A stretch of DNA of 64,000 nt. It comes from Rhizobium sophoriradicis. GTDB taxonomy: Bacteria > Pseudomonadota > Alphaproteobacteria > Rhizobiales > Rhizobiaceae. Location of the stretch: NCBI RefSeq assembly GCF_003939025.1, contig NZ_RQIH01000004.1, forward strand, positions 372,001 through 436,000. The letters are read 5' to 3'. A program made the position numbers and the translations under genes. Within the stretch, counting starts at the first letter, position 1. Every line of letters begins with the position of its first letter. Below, one piece after another: positions 54,398-64,000 of this stretch. The notes beneath the pieces were generated by a model, which was not told the DNA's origin, did not search any database, and saw only the letters and a list, made by a program, of their open reading frames with translations.

Positions 54398-56071
54398 TCA
54401 GTTCCCGAGAATGCCGGGCAGGCGCAGGCCCTTGTCCCTGGCGCAGTCGAGGGCGATGTCGTAGCCGGCATCGGCGTGGCGCATGACGCCGGTCGCCGGA
54501 TCGTTCCAGAGCACCCGCTCAAGGCGCTTGGCCGCATCATCGGTGCCATCGGCGCAGATGACGACGCCGGAGTGCTGGGAGAAGCCCATGCCGACGCCGC
54601 CGCCATGATGCAGCGATACCCAGGTGGCGCCCGAGGCGGTGTTGAGCAGGGCGTTCAACAGCGGCCAGTCGGAGACGGCGTCCGAGCCGTCCTTCATCGC
54701 TTCCGTCTCGCGGTTCGGCGAGGCCACGGAGCCCGAGTCGAGATGATCGCGGCCGATGACGATCGGGGCGGAGAGCTCGCCATTCCTGACCATTTCATTG
54801 AAGGCCAGAGCCAGGCGGTGGCGGTCGCCGAGGCCGACCCAGCAAATGCGCGCCGGCAGGCCCTGGAAGGCGATGCGTTCTCTCGCCATGTCGAGCCAGT
54901 TGTGCAGGTGCTTGTTGTCGGGCAGCAGCTCCTTCACCTTGGCGTCGGTCTTGTAGATATCCTCCGGATTGCCCGATAAGGCAGCCCAGCGGAAGGGGCC
55001 GATGCCGCGGCAGAACAGCGGTCTTATATAGGCCGGCACGAAGCCCGGGAAGGCGAAGGCGTTTTCCAGGCCTTCGTCCTTGGCGACCTGGCGGATATTG
55101 TTGCCGTAGTCGAGCGTCGGAATGCCGGCATCCCAGAAGGCGATCATCGCCTCGACATGCTCGCGCATCGAGGCGCGCGCCGCCTTTTCGACAGCCTTTG
55201 GATCGCTCTCGCGCTTTGCCTTCCACTCGGCCATCGTCCAGCCCTTCGGCAGGTAGCCGTTGATCGGGTCGTGCGCCGAGGTCTGGTCGGTGACGATATC
55301 GGGACGGATGCCGCGGCGGACCATTTCCGGCAGGATTTCGGCGGCATTGCCGAGCAGGCCGACGGATTTGGCTTCGCCCGCCTTGGTCCAGCGGTCGATC
55401 ATCTCGAGCGCTTCGTCGAGCGTCTCGGCCTTGGCGTCGAGATAGCGGGTGCGCAGGCGGAAATCGATCGAATCGGGGTTACATTCGACGGCAAGGCAGC
55501 AAGCGCCGGCCATGACGGCGGCCAGTGGCTGGGCGCCGCCCATGCCGCCGAGGCCGCCGGTCAGGATCCATCTGCCCTTGAGGTTGCCGCCGTAATGTTG
55601 GCGGCCGGCCTCGACGAAGGTCTCGTAGGTGCCCTGCACGATGCCCTGCGTGCCGATATAGATCCACGAGCCGGCCGTCATCTGGCCGTACATGGCAAGG
55701 CCCTTCTTATCCAGCTCGTTGAAATGATCCCAAGTCGCCCAGTGTGGCACGAGGTTGGAGTTGGCGATCAGCACGCGCGGCGCATCCTTGTGGGTGCGGA
55801 ACACGCCGACCGGCTTGCCGGATTGGACGAGCAGGGTCTCTTCTTCCGTCAGCGTCTTCAGCGTCGCGACGATGCGGTCGAAATCTTCCCAGGTGCGGGC
55901 GGCGCGGCCGATGCCGCCGTAAACGACGAGTTCGTTCGGATTTTCGGCGACGTCGGGATCGAGATTGTTCATCAGCATGCGCAGCGGCGCTTCGGTCATC
56001 CAGCTCTTGGCATTGAGCTCGTTGCCGCGGGGTGCGCGGATTTCGCGGATATTATGGCGTGGATTGCTCAT
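54398..56071 (-). CDS. hutU: Urocanate hydratase
   Basis: A 557-residue protein, the normal length. [25 protein letters not shown] is the NAD-binding loop, and the catalytic Cys is near [19 protein letters not shown] (about residue 350-415). It converts urocanate to imidazolonepropionate in the cytosol, using tightly bound NAD+. It lies 16 bases after hutG and 5 before hutD. Confidence 0.97.
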   Translation of the reverse strand: MSNPRHNIREIRAPRGNELNAKSWMTEAPLRMLMNNLDPDVAENPNELVVYGGIGRAARTWEDFDRIVATLKTLTEEETLLVQSGKPVGVFRTHKDAPRVLIANSNLVPHWATWDHFNELDKKGLAMYGQMTAGSWIYIGTQGIVQGTYETFVEAGRQHYGGNLKGRWILTGGLGGMGGAQPLAAVMAGACCLAVECNPDSIDFRLRTRYLDAKAETLDEALEMIDRWTKAGEAKSVGLLGNAAEILPEMVRRGIRPDIVTDQTSAHDPINGYLPKGWTMAEWKAKRESDPKAVEKAARASMREHVEAMIAFWDAGIPTLDYGNNIRQVAKDEGLENAFAFPGFVPAYIRPLFCRGIGPFRWAALSGNPEDIYKTDAKVKELLPDNKHLHNWLDMARERIAFQGLPARICWVGLGDRHRLALAFNEMVRNGELSAPIVIGRDHLDSGSVASPNRETEAMKDGSDAVSDWPLLNALLNTASGATWVSLHHGGGVGMGFSQHSGVVICADGTDDAAKRLERVLWNDPATGVMRHADAGYDIALDCARDKGLRLPGILGN

Positions 56072-56087
56072 GGCGGTTCCCCTGTCG

Positions 56088-56894
56088 TTATCGTTTCAGG
56101 CCCGGCGCGATCTGCTCGATGCGCACCAGAATGTCTTTGAGATGGACGCGAAGCCTGTCCGACTTGGCGGTGTCGTAGGCGAAGGGCGGTGCCTCGGTCT
56201 CAAGATGAGTCGATTGCGCGAGCTCCATCTGGATCGCATGCACGCCGGTTTCCGGCCGGCCATAATGGCGGGTCGTCCAGCCGCCCTTGAAGCGGCCGTT
56301 GAGCACGCTGTCATAGCCTTCAGCGGCTTCGACTACGGTGAGCGTCGCCTGCTCGATCGACCCGTCGCAGGTCCGGCCCATATCGGTGCCGATATTGAAA
56401 TCCGGCAGCTTGCTTTCGAAGAGGAAGGGAATGTGCGAGCGGATCGAGTGGCAGTCGTAGAGGATGGCGACGCCATGGATTGCTCTGACTCGCTCGATCT
56501 CTGCGACAAGGGCGGCATGATAGGGCGCATGAAAATCCCTGAGCCGCGCCGCGATATCGGCCTCATCGGGCGCCTGCCCATCCTTCCAGATCGGCTTGCC
56601 GTCGAAGTCCGTTTCTGGAACGAGGCCGGTGGTGTTCTGGCCGGGATAGAGGCTGACGCCCTGGGGATCGCGATTGGCGTCGATCACATAGCGGTGGAAG
56701 GTGGCCCGTACGGTCGTCGCGTCGGGCAGCAGCCCGTCATAAAGCTCGTGGATGTGCCAGTCGGTATCGGCAAGGATCCGGCCGTTGTCGTTGAGGCGAT
56801 CGTAAATCGCCGGCGGCACGTCGGTGCCGGTGTGGGGGAAGGCGAGGATGACGGGGGAGGTGCCCTGGTGGGTTTCGAAGACGGGGGTGCTCAT
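56088..56894 (-). CDS. hutG: N-formylglutamate deformylase
   Basis: A 268-residue protein. [36 protein letters not shown] and [18 protein letters not shown] are the deformylase motifs, including the metal His/Asp set. It splits formylglutamate to formate and glutamate, the last step of the five-step pathway begun by HutF. ATG 56894 matches the family start; an in-frame start at 56924 reads into the repeat and is rejected. Confidence 0.94.
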   Translation of the reverse strand: MSTPVFETHQGTSPVILAFPHTGTDVPPAIYDRLNDNGRILADTDWHIHELYDGLLPDATTVRATFHRYVIDANRDPQGVSLYPGQNTTGLVPETDFDGKPIWKDGQAPDEADIAARLRDFHAPYHAALVAEIERVRAIHGVAILYDCHSIRSHIPFLFESKLPDFNIGTDMGRTCDGSIEQATLTVVEAAEGYDSVLNGRFKGGWTTRHYGRPETGVHAIQMELAQSTHLETEAPPFAYDTAKSDRLRVHLKDILVRIEQIAPGLKR

Positions 56895-56899
56895 GGCAA

Positions 56900-57037
56900 A
56901 AACCCCTCCCCAACCCCTCCCCACAGGGGGGAGGGGCTAAGGCTAGCCTTACGCTCCGCGTTCAAGAACGACCGCTGCGAGGGCCGCAGGTTAAGCCCCT
57001 CCCCCTTGCGGGGAGGGGTTGGGGAGGGGTTTTTTTC
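56900..57037. repeat. Inverted-repeat element between hutH and hutG
   Basis: Left arm AAACCCCTCCCCAACCCCTC is mirrored by GAGGGGTTGGGGAGGGGTTT at the right end. The interior (about 90 bases) has a second inverted core (GGAGGGGCTAAGG and CTTAAGCCCCTCC). It differs from the RIME1 modules. It lies inside the hut operon, between hutH and hutG. Confidence 0.75.
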
Positions 57038-57050
57038 GTTCACTATCATC

Positions 57051-58586
57051 TCAGCCCTCCAAAACCGGTAGAATGCCGGATGAAACCGAAGCATTCAGCG
57101 CCCCCGTCGCCACCAACTCAGCCGCGGCGGCGAGATCGCCCGCCATGTAGCGGTCGTTATCGAGGCTCGGCACCTGGCTGCGGATCGCGGCGATTGCCTT
57201 CAAAAGCTCCGGGCTCGTCGAAAGCGGCGCGCGCAATTCGACGCCTTGCGCGGCGGTCAGCGCCTCGATGCCGATGATGCCGAACAGGTTTTCGGTCATC
57301 TGCAGAAGGCGGCGGGCGCCGTGGCAGGCCATGGAGACGTGGTCTTCCTGATTGGCCGAGGTCGGGGTCGAATCGACCGAGGCGGGGTGCGACATCTGCT
57401 TGTTTTCAGACATCAGCGCTGCCGAAGTGACCTCGGCAATCATCAGGCCGGAGTTGAGGCCCGGCTTCTTGGCTAGGAAGGCAGGAAGGCCGTAGGAGAG
57501 CACCGGGTCGACCAGCAGCGCAATGCGGCGCTGCGAGATCGCGCCGATTTCGCAGACCGCAAGCGCGATCTGATCGGCGGCGAAGGCGACGGGTTCGGCA
57601 TGGAAATTGCCGCCTGAAACGACCGAATTGTCCGACAGCACCAGCGGGTTGTCGGTCACCGCATTGGCCTCGATTTCCAGCGTGCGGGCAACCGAACGCA
57701 AGAGGTCGAGGCAGGCGCCGTCGACCTGCGGCTGGCAGCGGATGCAGTACGGATCCTGAACGCGCTCGTCGCCCTCGATATGGCTCTGGCGGATGACGGA
57801 GTTTTCGAGCAGGCCGCGGAGCGCGGCTGCGGTATCGATCTGGCCCTTATGGCCGCGCAGCGTATGGATATCGGCATGGAAGGGCGCCGAAGAGCCCATG
57901 GCCGCGTCGGTCGACATGGCGCCGGTGATCAACGCCGATTGCGCGGCGCGATGGGCGCGGAAGAGGCCGGCGAGCGCCAGCGCCGTCGAGGTCTGTGTGC
58001 CGTTGATCAGCGCCAGGCCTTCCTTTGCGGCGAGCACGATAGGTTTCAGCCCGGCCCTTTCGAGCGCTATGGCGCCCGAAAGACGTTCGCCGGCGAAGAA
58101 GGCTTCGGCCTCGCCCATCATCACCGCCGCCATATGGGCGAGCGGCGCGAGATCGCCGGAGGCGCCGACCGAGCCCTTTTCCGGGATCAGCGGGATGACG
58201 CCCTTATCCAGCATGGCTTCGATCAGCCGCACCAGTTCCAGCCGCACGCCCGAGGCGCCGCGCCCGAGCGATATCAGCTTTAGCGCCATGATCAGCCGGA
58301 CGATATTTTCCGGCAGCGGCGCACCGATGCCGCAGCAATGCGACAGGATGAGATTGCGCTGCAGCGTGGCGACATCGGCGCTGTCGATCTTGATCGAGGC
58401 GAGTTTGCCGAAGCCGGTATTGATGCCGTAAACCGGCGCATTGCCGGCGGCGATCTCGGCGATGCGGCCGGCGGCCTTGGCGATGCCGGCATCGAAGGCG
58501 GGATCGAGCCTTGCCGGCGCGCCGGTCCAGTAGATGGTTTCCAGATCCCTGAGCGAGACGGAGCCCGGGTGGAGCGTGATGGTCAT
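57051..58586 (-). CDS. hutH: Histidine ammonia-lyase
   Basis: A 511-residue protein, the usual length. [22 protein letters not shown] holds the Ala-Ser-Gly triad that forms the MIO prosthetic group. [13 protein letters not shown] and [15 protein letters not shown] are also conserved. It removes ammonia from histidine to give urocanate, the first step of the pathway. The start overlaps hutI by four bases (ATGA). Confidence 0.97.
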   Translation of the reverse strand: MTITLHPGSVSLRDLETIYWTGAPARLDPAFDAGIAKAAGRIAEIAAGNAPVYGINTGFGKLASIKIDSADVATLQRNLILSHCCGIGAPLPENIVRLIMALKLISLGRGASGVRLELVRLIEAMLDKGVIPLIPEKGSVGASGDLAPLAHMAAVMMGEAEAFFAGERLSGAIALERAGLKPIVLAAKEGLALINGTQTSTALALAGLFRAHRAAQSALITGAMSTDAAMGSSAPFHADIHTLRGHKGQIDTAAALRGLLENSVIRQSHIEGDERVQDPYCIRCQPQVDGACLDLLRSVARTLEIEANAVTDNPLVLSDNSVVSGGNFHAEPVAFAADQIALAVCEIGAISQRRIALLVDPVLSYGLPAFLAKKPGLNSGLMIAEVTSAALMSENKQMSHPASVDSTPTSANQEDHVSMACHGARRLLQMTENLFGIIGIEALTAAQGVELRAPLSTSPELLKAIAAIRSQVPSLDNDRYMAGDLAAAAELVATGALNASVSSGILPVLEG

Positions 58587-59845
58587 CGACCGTTCCTTTC
58601 GCCTTTGAAGACGCGTGTATGAAGCGGGTTGAAGCCGATGCGGTAGACGAGCTCGGCAAGGCTCTCGATATTCCAGACGGCGAGATCGGCGGATTTGCCG
58701 GTTTCGAGCGTTCCGGCCTCGCCGATGAGGCCGAGCGCACGCGCGCCTTCGCGGGTGGCGCCGGCGATGCATTCCTCGACGGTCAGGCCGAACAGCGTCG
58801 CCGACATGTTCATGGTGAGCAGCATCGAGGTGAGCGGCGAGGTGCCGGGATTGCAATCGGTGGCGACGGCGATCGGCACGCCGGCCCGGCGCAGCGCTTC
58901 CACCGGCGGCTTCTGTTTTTCATGGATGGCGTAGAAGGCGCCGGGCAGCAGCACGGCGACGGTGCCGGCGGCGGCCATCGCCGCGACGCCTTCCTCGTCG
59001 AGATATTCCAGATGATCGGCCGAAAGCGCGCCATAGGCGGCTGCCAGCTTGGCGCCGCCGAGATTGGAGAGCTGTTCGGCATGCAGCTTGACCGGCAGGC
59101 CGAGCGTCTTTGCCTTGTCGAAGACGCGGGCGATCTCGGTCGTGGAAAAGGCGATGCCCTCGCAAAAACCGTCGACGGCATCGGCAAGGCCGAGATTATA
59201 CATGTCGTCGAGCCCGGGCAGCACGACATCGTCGAGATAGTCGCCGTTGCGGCCTTTGTAGTCGACAGGGGTCGCATGGGCGCCGAGATAGCTGGTGGCG
59301 ACACGGACCGGTCTGATATGGCCGAGCAGGCGGGCGCTCTGCAGCATCTTCACTTCGCCGCTGCGGTTGAGACCATAACCGGATTTGATCTCGATCGTGG
59401 TCACGCCTTCGGCAAGCAGCGTATCGAGCCGCGGCAGCGCCGTGGCGACAAGTTCTTCGACCGACAGCGCATTGGTTGCCTGAACCGAGGAGACGATGCC
59501 GCCGCCGGCCCGCGCGATCTCCTCATAGGTCGCGCCTTCGAGCCGCATCTCGAACTCGCGGGCGCGATTGCCGCCGTGAACGATATGGGTGTGGCAGTCG
59601 ACGAGGCCGGGCGTTACCCAGCGGCCTTCGAGATCGGCAATGTCGGAGCGTTCGATGGCTGATGCCGGCAGGTCGCTTTCGGCGCCGGCAAAGGCGATGC
59701 GGCCATTTTCGGTGAGCACGGCACCCTTTTCGACGATGCCGAGCCCCGGACTATCAGGCGCGAGCGTCGCCAGTCGGGCGTTGCGCCACAGCACCGGCCT
59801 GGTATCGGCGGATGGGGTTCCTTCAGAAAAATTGTTCCCGGTCAT
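58583..59845 (-). CDS. hutI: Imidazolonepropionase
   Basis: A 420-residue amidohydrolase. Metal ligands are visible in [34 protein letters not shown] and [11 protein letters not shown]. It hydrolyses imidazolonepropionate to formiminoglutamate. It is the first gene of the leftward hut transcript, so the HutC-type palindrome at 59875-59886 should control it. ATG 59845 is used; the longer frame reaching 60082 overlaps hutF on the other strand. Confidence 0.95.
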   Translation of the reverse strand: MTGNNFSEGTPSADTRPVLWRNARLATLAPDSPGLGIVEKGAVLTENGRIAFAGAESDLPASAIERSDIADLEGRWVTPGLVDCHTHIVHGGNRAREFEMRLEGATYEEIARAGGGIVSSVQATNALSVEELVATALPRLDTLLAEGVTTIEIKSGYGLNRSGEVKMLQSARLLGHIRPVRVATSYLGAHATPVDYKGRNGDYLDDVVLPGLDDMYNLGLADAVDGFCEGIAFSTTEIARVFDKAKTLGLPVKLHAEQLSNLGGAKLAAAYGALSADHLEYLDEEGVAAMAAAGTVAVLLPGAFYAIHEKQKPPVEALRRAGVPIAVATDCNPGTSPLTSMLLTMNMSATLFGLTVEECIAGATREGARALGLIGEAGTLETGKSADLAVWNIESLAELVYRIGFNPLHTRVFKGERNGR

Positions 59846-59874
59846 CAGCTTTGCGCCTTTCCTTATGCCAAAAC

Positions 59875-59886
59875 ATGTATATACAT
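59875..59886. promoter_or_regulatory. hutC: HutC-type operator ATGTATATACAT
   Basis: A perfect 12-bp palindrome, ATGTATATACAT, in the hutI-hutF intergenic gap (59846-59967). It resembles the TGTATATACA core bound by HutC of the GntR family. It would let the repressor control both transcripts, released by urocanate. Confidence 0.65.
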
Positions 59887-59967
59887 AATAAGCAGGTGAC
59901 AAGAGAAATTTTGCGCGCTCTTCTGGAAAAGAAAGATCGGCGGCGCGGCAGAAGGGGAGAAGAGGCC

Positions 59968-61314
59968 ATGACCATACTTCACGCGAGGACGGCGCTGACG
60001 CCGCAAGGCTGGCGGAAGGACGTGCGGCTGACGCTCGAAGCCGGGCGCCTCGCGCGGATCGAGGTGGGCGTTGCCGCCGCACCCGGCGATGAGCGCCATG
60101 CCCTGATCGTCCCGGCCATGGGCAATCTGCACAGCCATGCCTTCCAAAGGGCGATGGCCGGTCTTGCCGAAGTGCGCGGTCCCGCCAACGACAGCTTCTG
60201 GAGCTGGCGCACCGTCATGTACAAATTCGCTTTGGCGATGACGCCGGAGCATGTCGAGGCGGTCGCGGCCAAGCTCTATGCGGAGATGCTCGAGGCAGGC
60301 TTTTCCCGCGTCGGCGAATTCCACTATCTCCATCACGACAGGGATGGCGCAGCTTATGCCAATATTGCCGAGCTTGCCGAGCGCATCGGTGCGGCGAGCC
60401 AGGAGACCGGCATCGGTCTGACCCTGCTGCCGGTCTTCTACGCCCATTCCGGTTTCGGTGGCGCTCAGCCGATCGACGGCCAGCGGCGCTTCATCAATTC
60501 GCTCGAAAGCTTCGAAAGGCTGATGGAGGGATGCCGGGCGGCGACCGGCCGGCTCGATGGCGCCGAACTCGGGCTTGCGCCGCACAGCCTGCGCGCCGCA
60601 ACGCCCGAGGAATTGGCGACGCTCGTGCCGATGGCGGGCGACGGCCCGATCCATATCCATGTCGCCGAGCAGGTGAAGGAGGTCGAGGACTGCGTCGCCT
60701 GGTCGGGAGCGCGGCCCGTGCAATGGCTGCTCGACCACATGCCGGTCGATCAGCGCTGGTGCCTGATCCATGCGACTCATATGACCGAGGACGAGACGCG
60801 GCGGATGGCGAAAAGCGGCGCGATCGCCGGCCTCTGCCCGATCACCGAAGCCAATCTCGGCGACGGCGCCTTTGCCGCGCCGCTTTTCCTCGAAGAGGGC
60901 GGGCGGTACGGCATTGGTTCGGATTCCAACGTGCGCATCTCGCTGCCGGAGGAACTGCGCCAGCTCGAATATTCGCAGCGTCTGGCGCTGCGCGCCCGCA
61001 ACGTCATTGCCGCACCCGGCGGTTCGACGGCGCTTGCGCTGTTCAGCCAGGCGCTCGCCGGCGGCGGCGCGGCGCTCAAAGCCCCGGCCGGTCTCGCCGA
61101 GGGCCATCACGCCGATCTCGTTTCGCTCGATACGTCGGCGGTTCCCTATCTCTCCAATGACCAGATTCTCGATCACTGGCTGTTTGCCGGCGGGGTTTCC
61201 GTCGATTGCGTCTGGGCGCGCGGCCGCAAGCAGGTGGAAGGCGGCCGCCATCGCAAGCGCGAGGCCATCGACCGGCGGTTTCTCGCCGCGATGGGCGAAT
61301 TGCTGGCCGGCTGA
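59968..61314 (+). CDS. hutF: Formimidoylglutamate deiminase
   Basis: A 448-residue amidohydrolase. The metal His pair is [17 protein letters not shown], and [20 protein letters not shown] with [13 protein letters not shown] is the catalytic region. It turns formiminoglutamate into formylglutamate plus ammonia. Its presence with HutG marks the five-step histidine route. ATG 59968 is preceded by GGGGAGAAGAGG. Confidence 0.95.
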   Translation: MTILHARTALTPQGWRKDVRLTLEAGRLARIEVGVAAAPGDERHALIVPAMGNLHSHAFQRAMAGLAEVRGPANDSFWSWRTVMYKFALAMTPEHVEAVAAKLYAEMLEAGFSRVGEFHYLHHDRDGAAYANIAELAERIGAASQETGIGLTLLPVFYAHSGFGGAQPIDGQRRFINSLESFERLMEGCRAATGRLDGAELGLAPHSLRAATPEELATLVPMAGDGPIHIHVAEQVKEVEDCVAWSGARPVQWLLDHMPVDQRWCLIHATHMTEDETRRMAKSGAIAGLCPITEANLGDGAFAAPLFLEEGGRYGIGSDSNVRISLPEELRQLEYSQRLALRARNVIAAPGGSTALALFSQALAGGGAALKAPAGLAEGHHADLVSLDTSAVPYLSNDQILDHWLFAGGVSVDCVWARGRKQVEGGRHRKREAIDRRFLAAMGELLAG

Positions 61315-61375
61315 AAAAGCGCTTTTCATGAGCGGGGCATTCGGACTAGATCGGAAAACCAATCGGAACGTGGCG

Positions 61376-62098
61376 ATGAATCAAAGCAGGGACCCCACCT
61401 TGCATCAGCGCATCCTGAGCGACATCGAGGGCCGTATCGTCTCGGGCGAATGGCCGCCGGGTCATCGCATTCCCTTCGAGGTCGATCTCGCCACCCAGTA
61501 TGACGTCTCGCGGATGACGGTGAACAAGGTGCTGACCCAGCTCGCCAAGGCTGGCCTCATCGAGCGCCGCAAGAAATCCGGCAGCTTCGTCACCCAGCCG
61601 CAGGCGCAATCGGCCATTCTCGAAATCCACGACATCAAGGCCGAGGTGCAGTCTCTGAACCTGCCCTATTCCTATGCGGTTGCGAAGAAGGCGAGCCGCA
61701 AGGCCAAGGCGGAAGACAGCCGCCGGCTGGAACTGCCGGTGGCTTCCTCCGTCGTCGAGATCGTCTGCATCCACAATGCCGGCGCACGTCCCTTCTGCCT
61801 GGAAGAGCGGCTGATCAGTCTTGCAACCGTGCCGGAGGCCGCCGACGCCGATTTCCTGGCGGTGGCGCCGGGGCCGTGGCTGCTCAATCAGGTGCCGTGG
61901 AGCGCCGCCGAACACAGGATCCACGCCGTCCCCGCCAATGCCGAGGTGGCCGCCGCCCTCGACATCGCCCGCAACGCCGCCTGCCTGGTGGTGGAGCGCC
62001 GCACCTGGAGCGGCGCCGGCCCGGTGACCCATGTGCGCTTCACCTATCCCGGCGATCGTCACGCGCTGGTGGCGCGGTTCACGCCGGCGTCACAATAA
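61376..62098 (+). CDS. hutC: Histidine-utilisation repressor (GntR/HutC)
   Basis: A 240-residue GntR protein. The winged-helix region is HQRILSDIEGRIVSGEWPPGHRIPFEVDLATQYDVSRMTVNKVLTQLAKAGLIERRKKSGSFV, followed by a UTRA effector domain (CLVVERRTWSGAGPVTHVRFTYPGDRHALVARF). HutC represses the hut genes and is released by urocanate. It lies 61 bases after hutF. Confidence 0.92.
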   Translation: MNQSRDPTLHQRILSDIEGRIVSGEWPPGHRIPFEVDLATQYDVSRMTVNKVLTQLAKAGLIERRKKSGSFVTQPQAQSAILEIHDIKAEVQSLNLPYSYAVAKKASRKAKAEDSRRLELPVASSVVEIVCIHNAGARPFCLEERLISLATVPEAADADFLAVAPGPWLLNQVPWSAAEHRIHAVPANAEVAAALDIARNAACLVVERRTWSGAGPVTHVRFTYPGDRHALVARFTPASQ

Positions 62099-62129
62099 GC
62101 AAGGTTCCATATACAAGATAGCGGGTGTT

Positions 62130-62885
62130 TTAGTCTTCGAACATCTTGCCGCTGCGCGCTTCGAGCCGGTAGCGATAGCCGGGATAGATGAGGCGGGCGG
62201 TCGAAACCACCTGTTTTGCCGACCATGTGCGCCGGCGGATCGTCAGGCAGGGCTCGCTCTTCAGAATGGTCAGGAGCTTGCATTCCCAGGCCTGCGGCAT
62301 CGCCGCCTCGACGACGTGCTCGGAGCCGCTGAGCGGGGCGGCGGCCGTCAGATAGGCGTTCGGCGTCAGCGTCGTGAAATCCTGCTCGAGATATTCGGGA
62401 GCGGCCTCCGGATGGACGAACCGGTCCTCGATCTGCACCGGAACGCCGTTTTCGCTGTGGACGATCAGCGAGTGGAAAACGGCGGCGCCGATTGCCAGCT
62501 CCAAGGCGTCGGCAACCTCGGGAGAGGCGGTTTCCCGGGCGAGAATGACGACGGCAGCCTCATGGACATGGCCGCGTTCGGCGATTTCCTCGGCGATGTT
62601 GCGCACCTCGAACAGCGCCGAATAACCCTTGCGCTCGGCGACGAAGGAGCCGACGCCCTGGATGCGCACGAGTTCACCTTCATTGGCGAGTTCGCGCAGC
62701 GCCCGGTTGGCGGTCATCTTGCTGACGCCGAGCTCGACAACCAGCTCGTTTTCCGACGGCACGCGGTATTTCGGCGGCCATTCGCCGCTGTGGATGCGAT
62801 CGAGGATCACCTGCTTGACGCCGGCATAGAGCGGCGTGCTGTCATTTCCCGCCAGGTCGCGCTTCATTTCGCCGGACCGCTTCAT
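62130..62885 (-). CDS. Second HutC-like GntR regulator
   Basis: A 251-residue GntR/UTRA protein. The HTH reads YAGVKQVILDRIHSGEWPPKYRVPSENELVVELGVSKMTANRALRELANEGELVRIQGVGSFV, and the UTRA domain ends RRRTWSAKQVVSTARLIYPGYRYRLEARS. It is the same subfamily as hutC, but with clearly different sequence. Its divergent partner is an amino-acid binding protein. It probably represses the transporter genes. The two hutC-like genes end 31 bases apart, facing each other. Confidence 0.88.
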   Translation of the reverse strand: MKRSGEMKRDLAGNDSTPLYAGVKQVILDRIHSGEWPPKYRVPSENELVVELGVSKMTANRALRELANEGELVRIQGVGSFVAERKGYSALFEVRNIAEEIAERGHVHEAAVVILARETASPEVADALELAIGAAVFHSLIVHSENGVPVQIEDRFVHPEAAPEYLEQDFTTLTPNAYLTAAAPLSGSEHVVEAAMPQAWECKLLTILKSEPCLTIRRRTWSAKQVVSTARLIYPGYRYRLEARSGKMFED

Positions 62886-62956
62886 TGCCTATTCCTTATG
62901 CACGGATTCAATTTGCCACATAATCGACTTTCCTCTTGCATATCACAAATTTTTTC

Positions 62957-62970
62957 ATATGGTACCATAT
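62957..62970. promoter_or_regulatory. Perfect palindrome ATATGGTACCATAT
   Basis: A 14-bp perfect palindrome in the divergent gap (62886-63078), followed directly by ATACAA. It resembles GntR/UTRA-type sites and probably binds the regulator encoded to its left, controlling both that gene and the binding-protein gene. Confidence 0.6.
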
Positions 62971-63078
62971 ACAACCTCCCAATTGGTCCTGGCAGATAAA
63001 ATAGGACGGAAAGGGCAAGCCGGCGAAGATCGGCATGGCGCCGCAAGGTCTGTTTCAACTCCAGAGGAGAATTCATCA

Positions 63079-63921
63079 ATGAAATTCAGCGCAATCCTGT
63101 TTTGCGGCGTCGCCGCTTTTTCCGCCTTTGCCGCCCCCGCCTTTGCCAAGGACTGGGCGAAGGCGACCATCACGCTTGAAGGCGCCTATGCGCCGTGGAA
63201 TCTCACCAATGCCGACGGCACGCTCGGCGGCTTCGAGCCGGAGCTTGCCAAGGTGCTGTGCGAACGCGCCAAGATCGAATGCACGTTGGTCGCCTCCGAT
63301 TGGGACGGCATGATCCCGGCGCTCAATGCCGGCAAGTTCGACGTCATCATGGATGCGCTGTCGATCACTGAAGAGCGCAAGCAGATCATCGATTTCACCA
63401 TCCCCTATGCCGCGACGCCCGCTGCCTTCGCCACCGCCAAGGACAGCCCGCTGGCCAATGCCGCCGGCACCGGCGCCACGATCAAGATGACGCCCGGCCA
63501 GACCGGCGTGAAGGAGATCGACGCGCTGAAGGAACTCTTCAAGGGCAAGACGATCGGCATTCAGGCGGCGACCGTCTATGCCAAGTTCGTCTATGACAAT
63601 TTCGGCGATATTGCCGAGATCCGCGAATACAAGACCGGCGCCGACCGCGACCTCGACCTGCAGAACGGTCGTATCGACCTCGGTTTTGACGATGCCGTCT
63701 ATTTCGCCAACGCCTTCAAGGCCGCCAACGACACGCTTGCCTTCACCGGTCCCGAGATCGCCGGTCCGATCTGGGGCGAGGGCGAAGGCCTCGGACTGCG
63801 CAAGGCCGATACGGACCTGCGTGACAAGTTCAACGTGGCGATCAAGTCAGCGCTTGCCGACGGCACGGTCAAGAACCTCTCGATGAAGTGGTTCAAGATG
63901 GACGTCAGCCCCCAGCAGTAA
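63079..63921 (+). CDS. Amino-acid ABC transporter substrate-binding protein
   Basis: A 280-residue periplasmic protein with a Sec signal (MKFSAILFCGVAAFSAFAAPAFA). The body has family-3 solute-binding motifs: TLEGAYAPWNLTNADGTLGGFE and FDVIMDALSITEERKQIIDFTIPYA, then GKTIGIQAATVYAKFV. Such proteins bind polar or basic amino acids, such as lysine, arginine or histidine. AGAGGAG lies ten bases upstream. Near hut genes a role in histidine or related amino-acid uptake is likely; the permease and ATPase genes should follow outside the window. Confidence 0.9.
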   Translation: MKFSAILFCGVAAFSAFAAPAFAKDWAKATITLEGAYAPWNLTNADGTLGGFEPELAKVLCERAKIECTLVASDWDGMIPALNAGKFDVIMDALSITEERKQIIDFTIPYAATPAAFATAKDSPLANAAGTGATIKMTPGQTGVKEIDALKELFKGKTIGIQAATVYAKFVYDNFGDIAEIREYKTGADRDLDLQNGRIDLGFDDAVYFANAFKAANDTLAFTGPEIAGPIWGEGEGLGLRKADTDLRDKFNVAIKSALADGTVKNLSMKWFKMDVSPQQ

Positions 63922-64000
63922 GCGTTTCGGCCCTTCGGCCGCAGACACGGGTCTCCGGCTTTATCGCCGGGGACAGCGTGTTATTGTCAATCCACAAAAC
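63922..64000. other. Short tail after the binding-protein gene, with two hairpins
   Basis: CGGCC-CTTC-GGCCG (63928-63941) and CCGGC-N6-GCCGG (63955-63970) can each fold after the stop. Neither is followed by a T-run. In ABC operons such hairpins often sit after the binding-protein gene and lower the expression of the permeases that follow. Confidence 0.35.

Noticed and set aside
57051..58856. Longer hutH start at 58856
   Set aside because: The added part overlaps hutI out of phase; the ATGA junction at 58583-58586 and the usual HutH length fit ATG 58586.
62104..62115. CATATACAAG as a second hutC operator
   Set aside because: It lies between the convergent ends of the two regulator genes, where no promoter is expected, and it is only a half site.

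Overview
This window reads as a GC-rich alphaproteobacterial replicon of the Rhizobium leguminosarum/etli type. The signs are the pca operon order pcaDCHGB beside a LysR gene like pcaQ, a five-enzyme hut pathway with hutF and hutG, RIME-like palindromic intergenic repeats, several class III cyclases and many overlapping stop/start junctions. The species and the replicon (chromosome or large plasmid) cannot be decided from the sequence alone. I see no tRNA, rRNA, insertion sequence, phage or CRISPR array.

Layout. 1-749 is the N-terminal part of an ABC exporter. 1329-4736 holds a flavoprotein and a tandem-PAS hybrid histidine kinase. 4803-5978 is an acyltransferase. 6089-11130 is a SURF1-like factor with a cyoABCD quinol oxidase operon (no cyoE here). 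11519-12850 is an MFS carrier. 13096-13844 is a ParE/RelE-like toxin-antitoxin pair. 13854-20922 is a leftward cluster of three glycosyltransferases, a large ABC-exporter-like protein whose ATPase motifs are all degenerate, and a cyclic-nucleotide-binding protein. 21020-26990 is an oligopeptide-type ABC importer operon.

The stretch 27147-39526 is rich in nucleotide-cyclase proteins: a soluble cyclase, a DUF3095 cyclase-like protein, a Cache-type membrane cyclase and a cyclase fused to a [2Fe-2S] ferredoxin domain and a His-rich membrane domain. Between them lie a nucleotide-sugar dehydrogenase, two methyltransferases, an Rrf2 regulator divergent from a thioredoxin-reductase-like flavoprotein, a DUF805 protein and a LysR fragment. 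39707-43775 has a glycosyltransferase/deacetylase pair, a hydrolase/GFA pair and a metallo-beta-lactamase-fold protein.

44077-49664 is the protocatechuate branch of the beta-ketoadipate pathway (pcaDCHGB, with pcaQ divergent). The roughly 880-bp gap between pcaD and pcaQ is packed with repeats. 49736-50937 is an Xre/RES toxin-antitoxin module. 51641-53642 holds small genes, a candidate small RNA with its own promoter and terminator, and a set of 14-bp TTCGG-N4-CCGAA palindromes. 53817-63921 is the histidine-utilisation region: hutIHGUD leftward, hutF-hutC rightward, then a second HutC-like GntR regulator divergent from a polar-amino-acid binding protein.

Best candidates for undescribed biology are (i) the pseudo-ATPase ABC / glycosyltransferase / cNMP-binding cluster, (ii) the ferredoxin-membrane-cyclase fusion, and (iii) the candidate small RNA and palindromes near 51855-52178. 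Starts were chosen by Shine-Dalgarno spacing, overlaps with upstream genes and family N-termini. All family assignments are by eye, without database searches.
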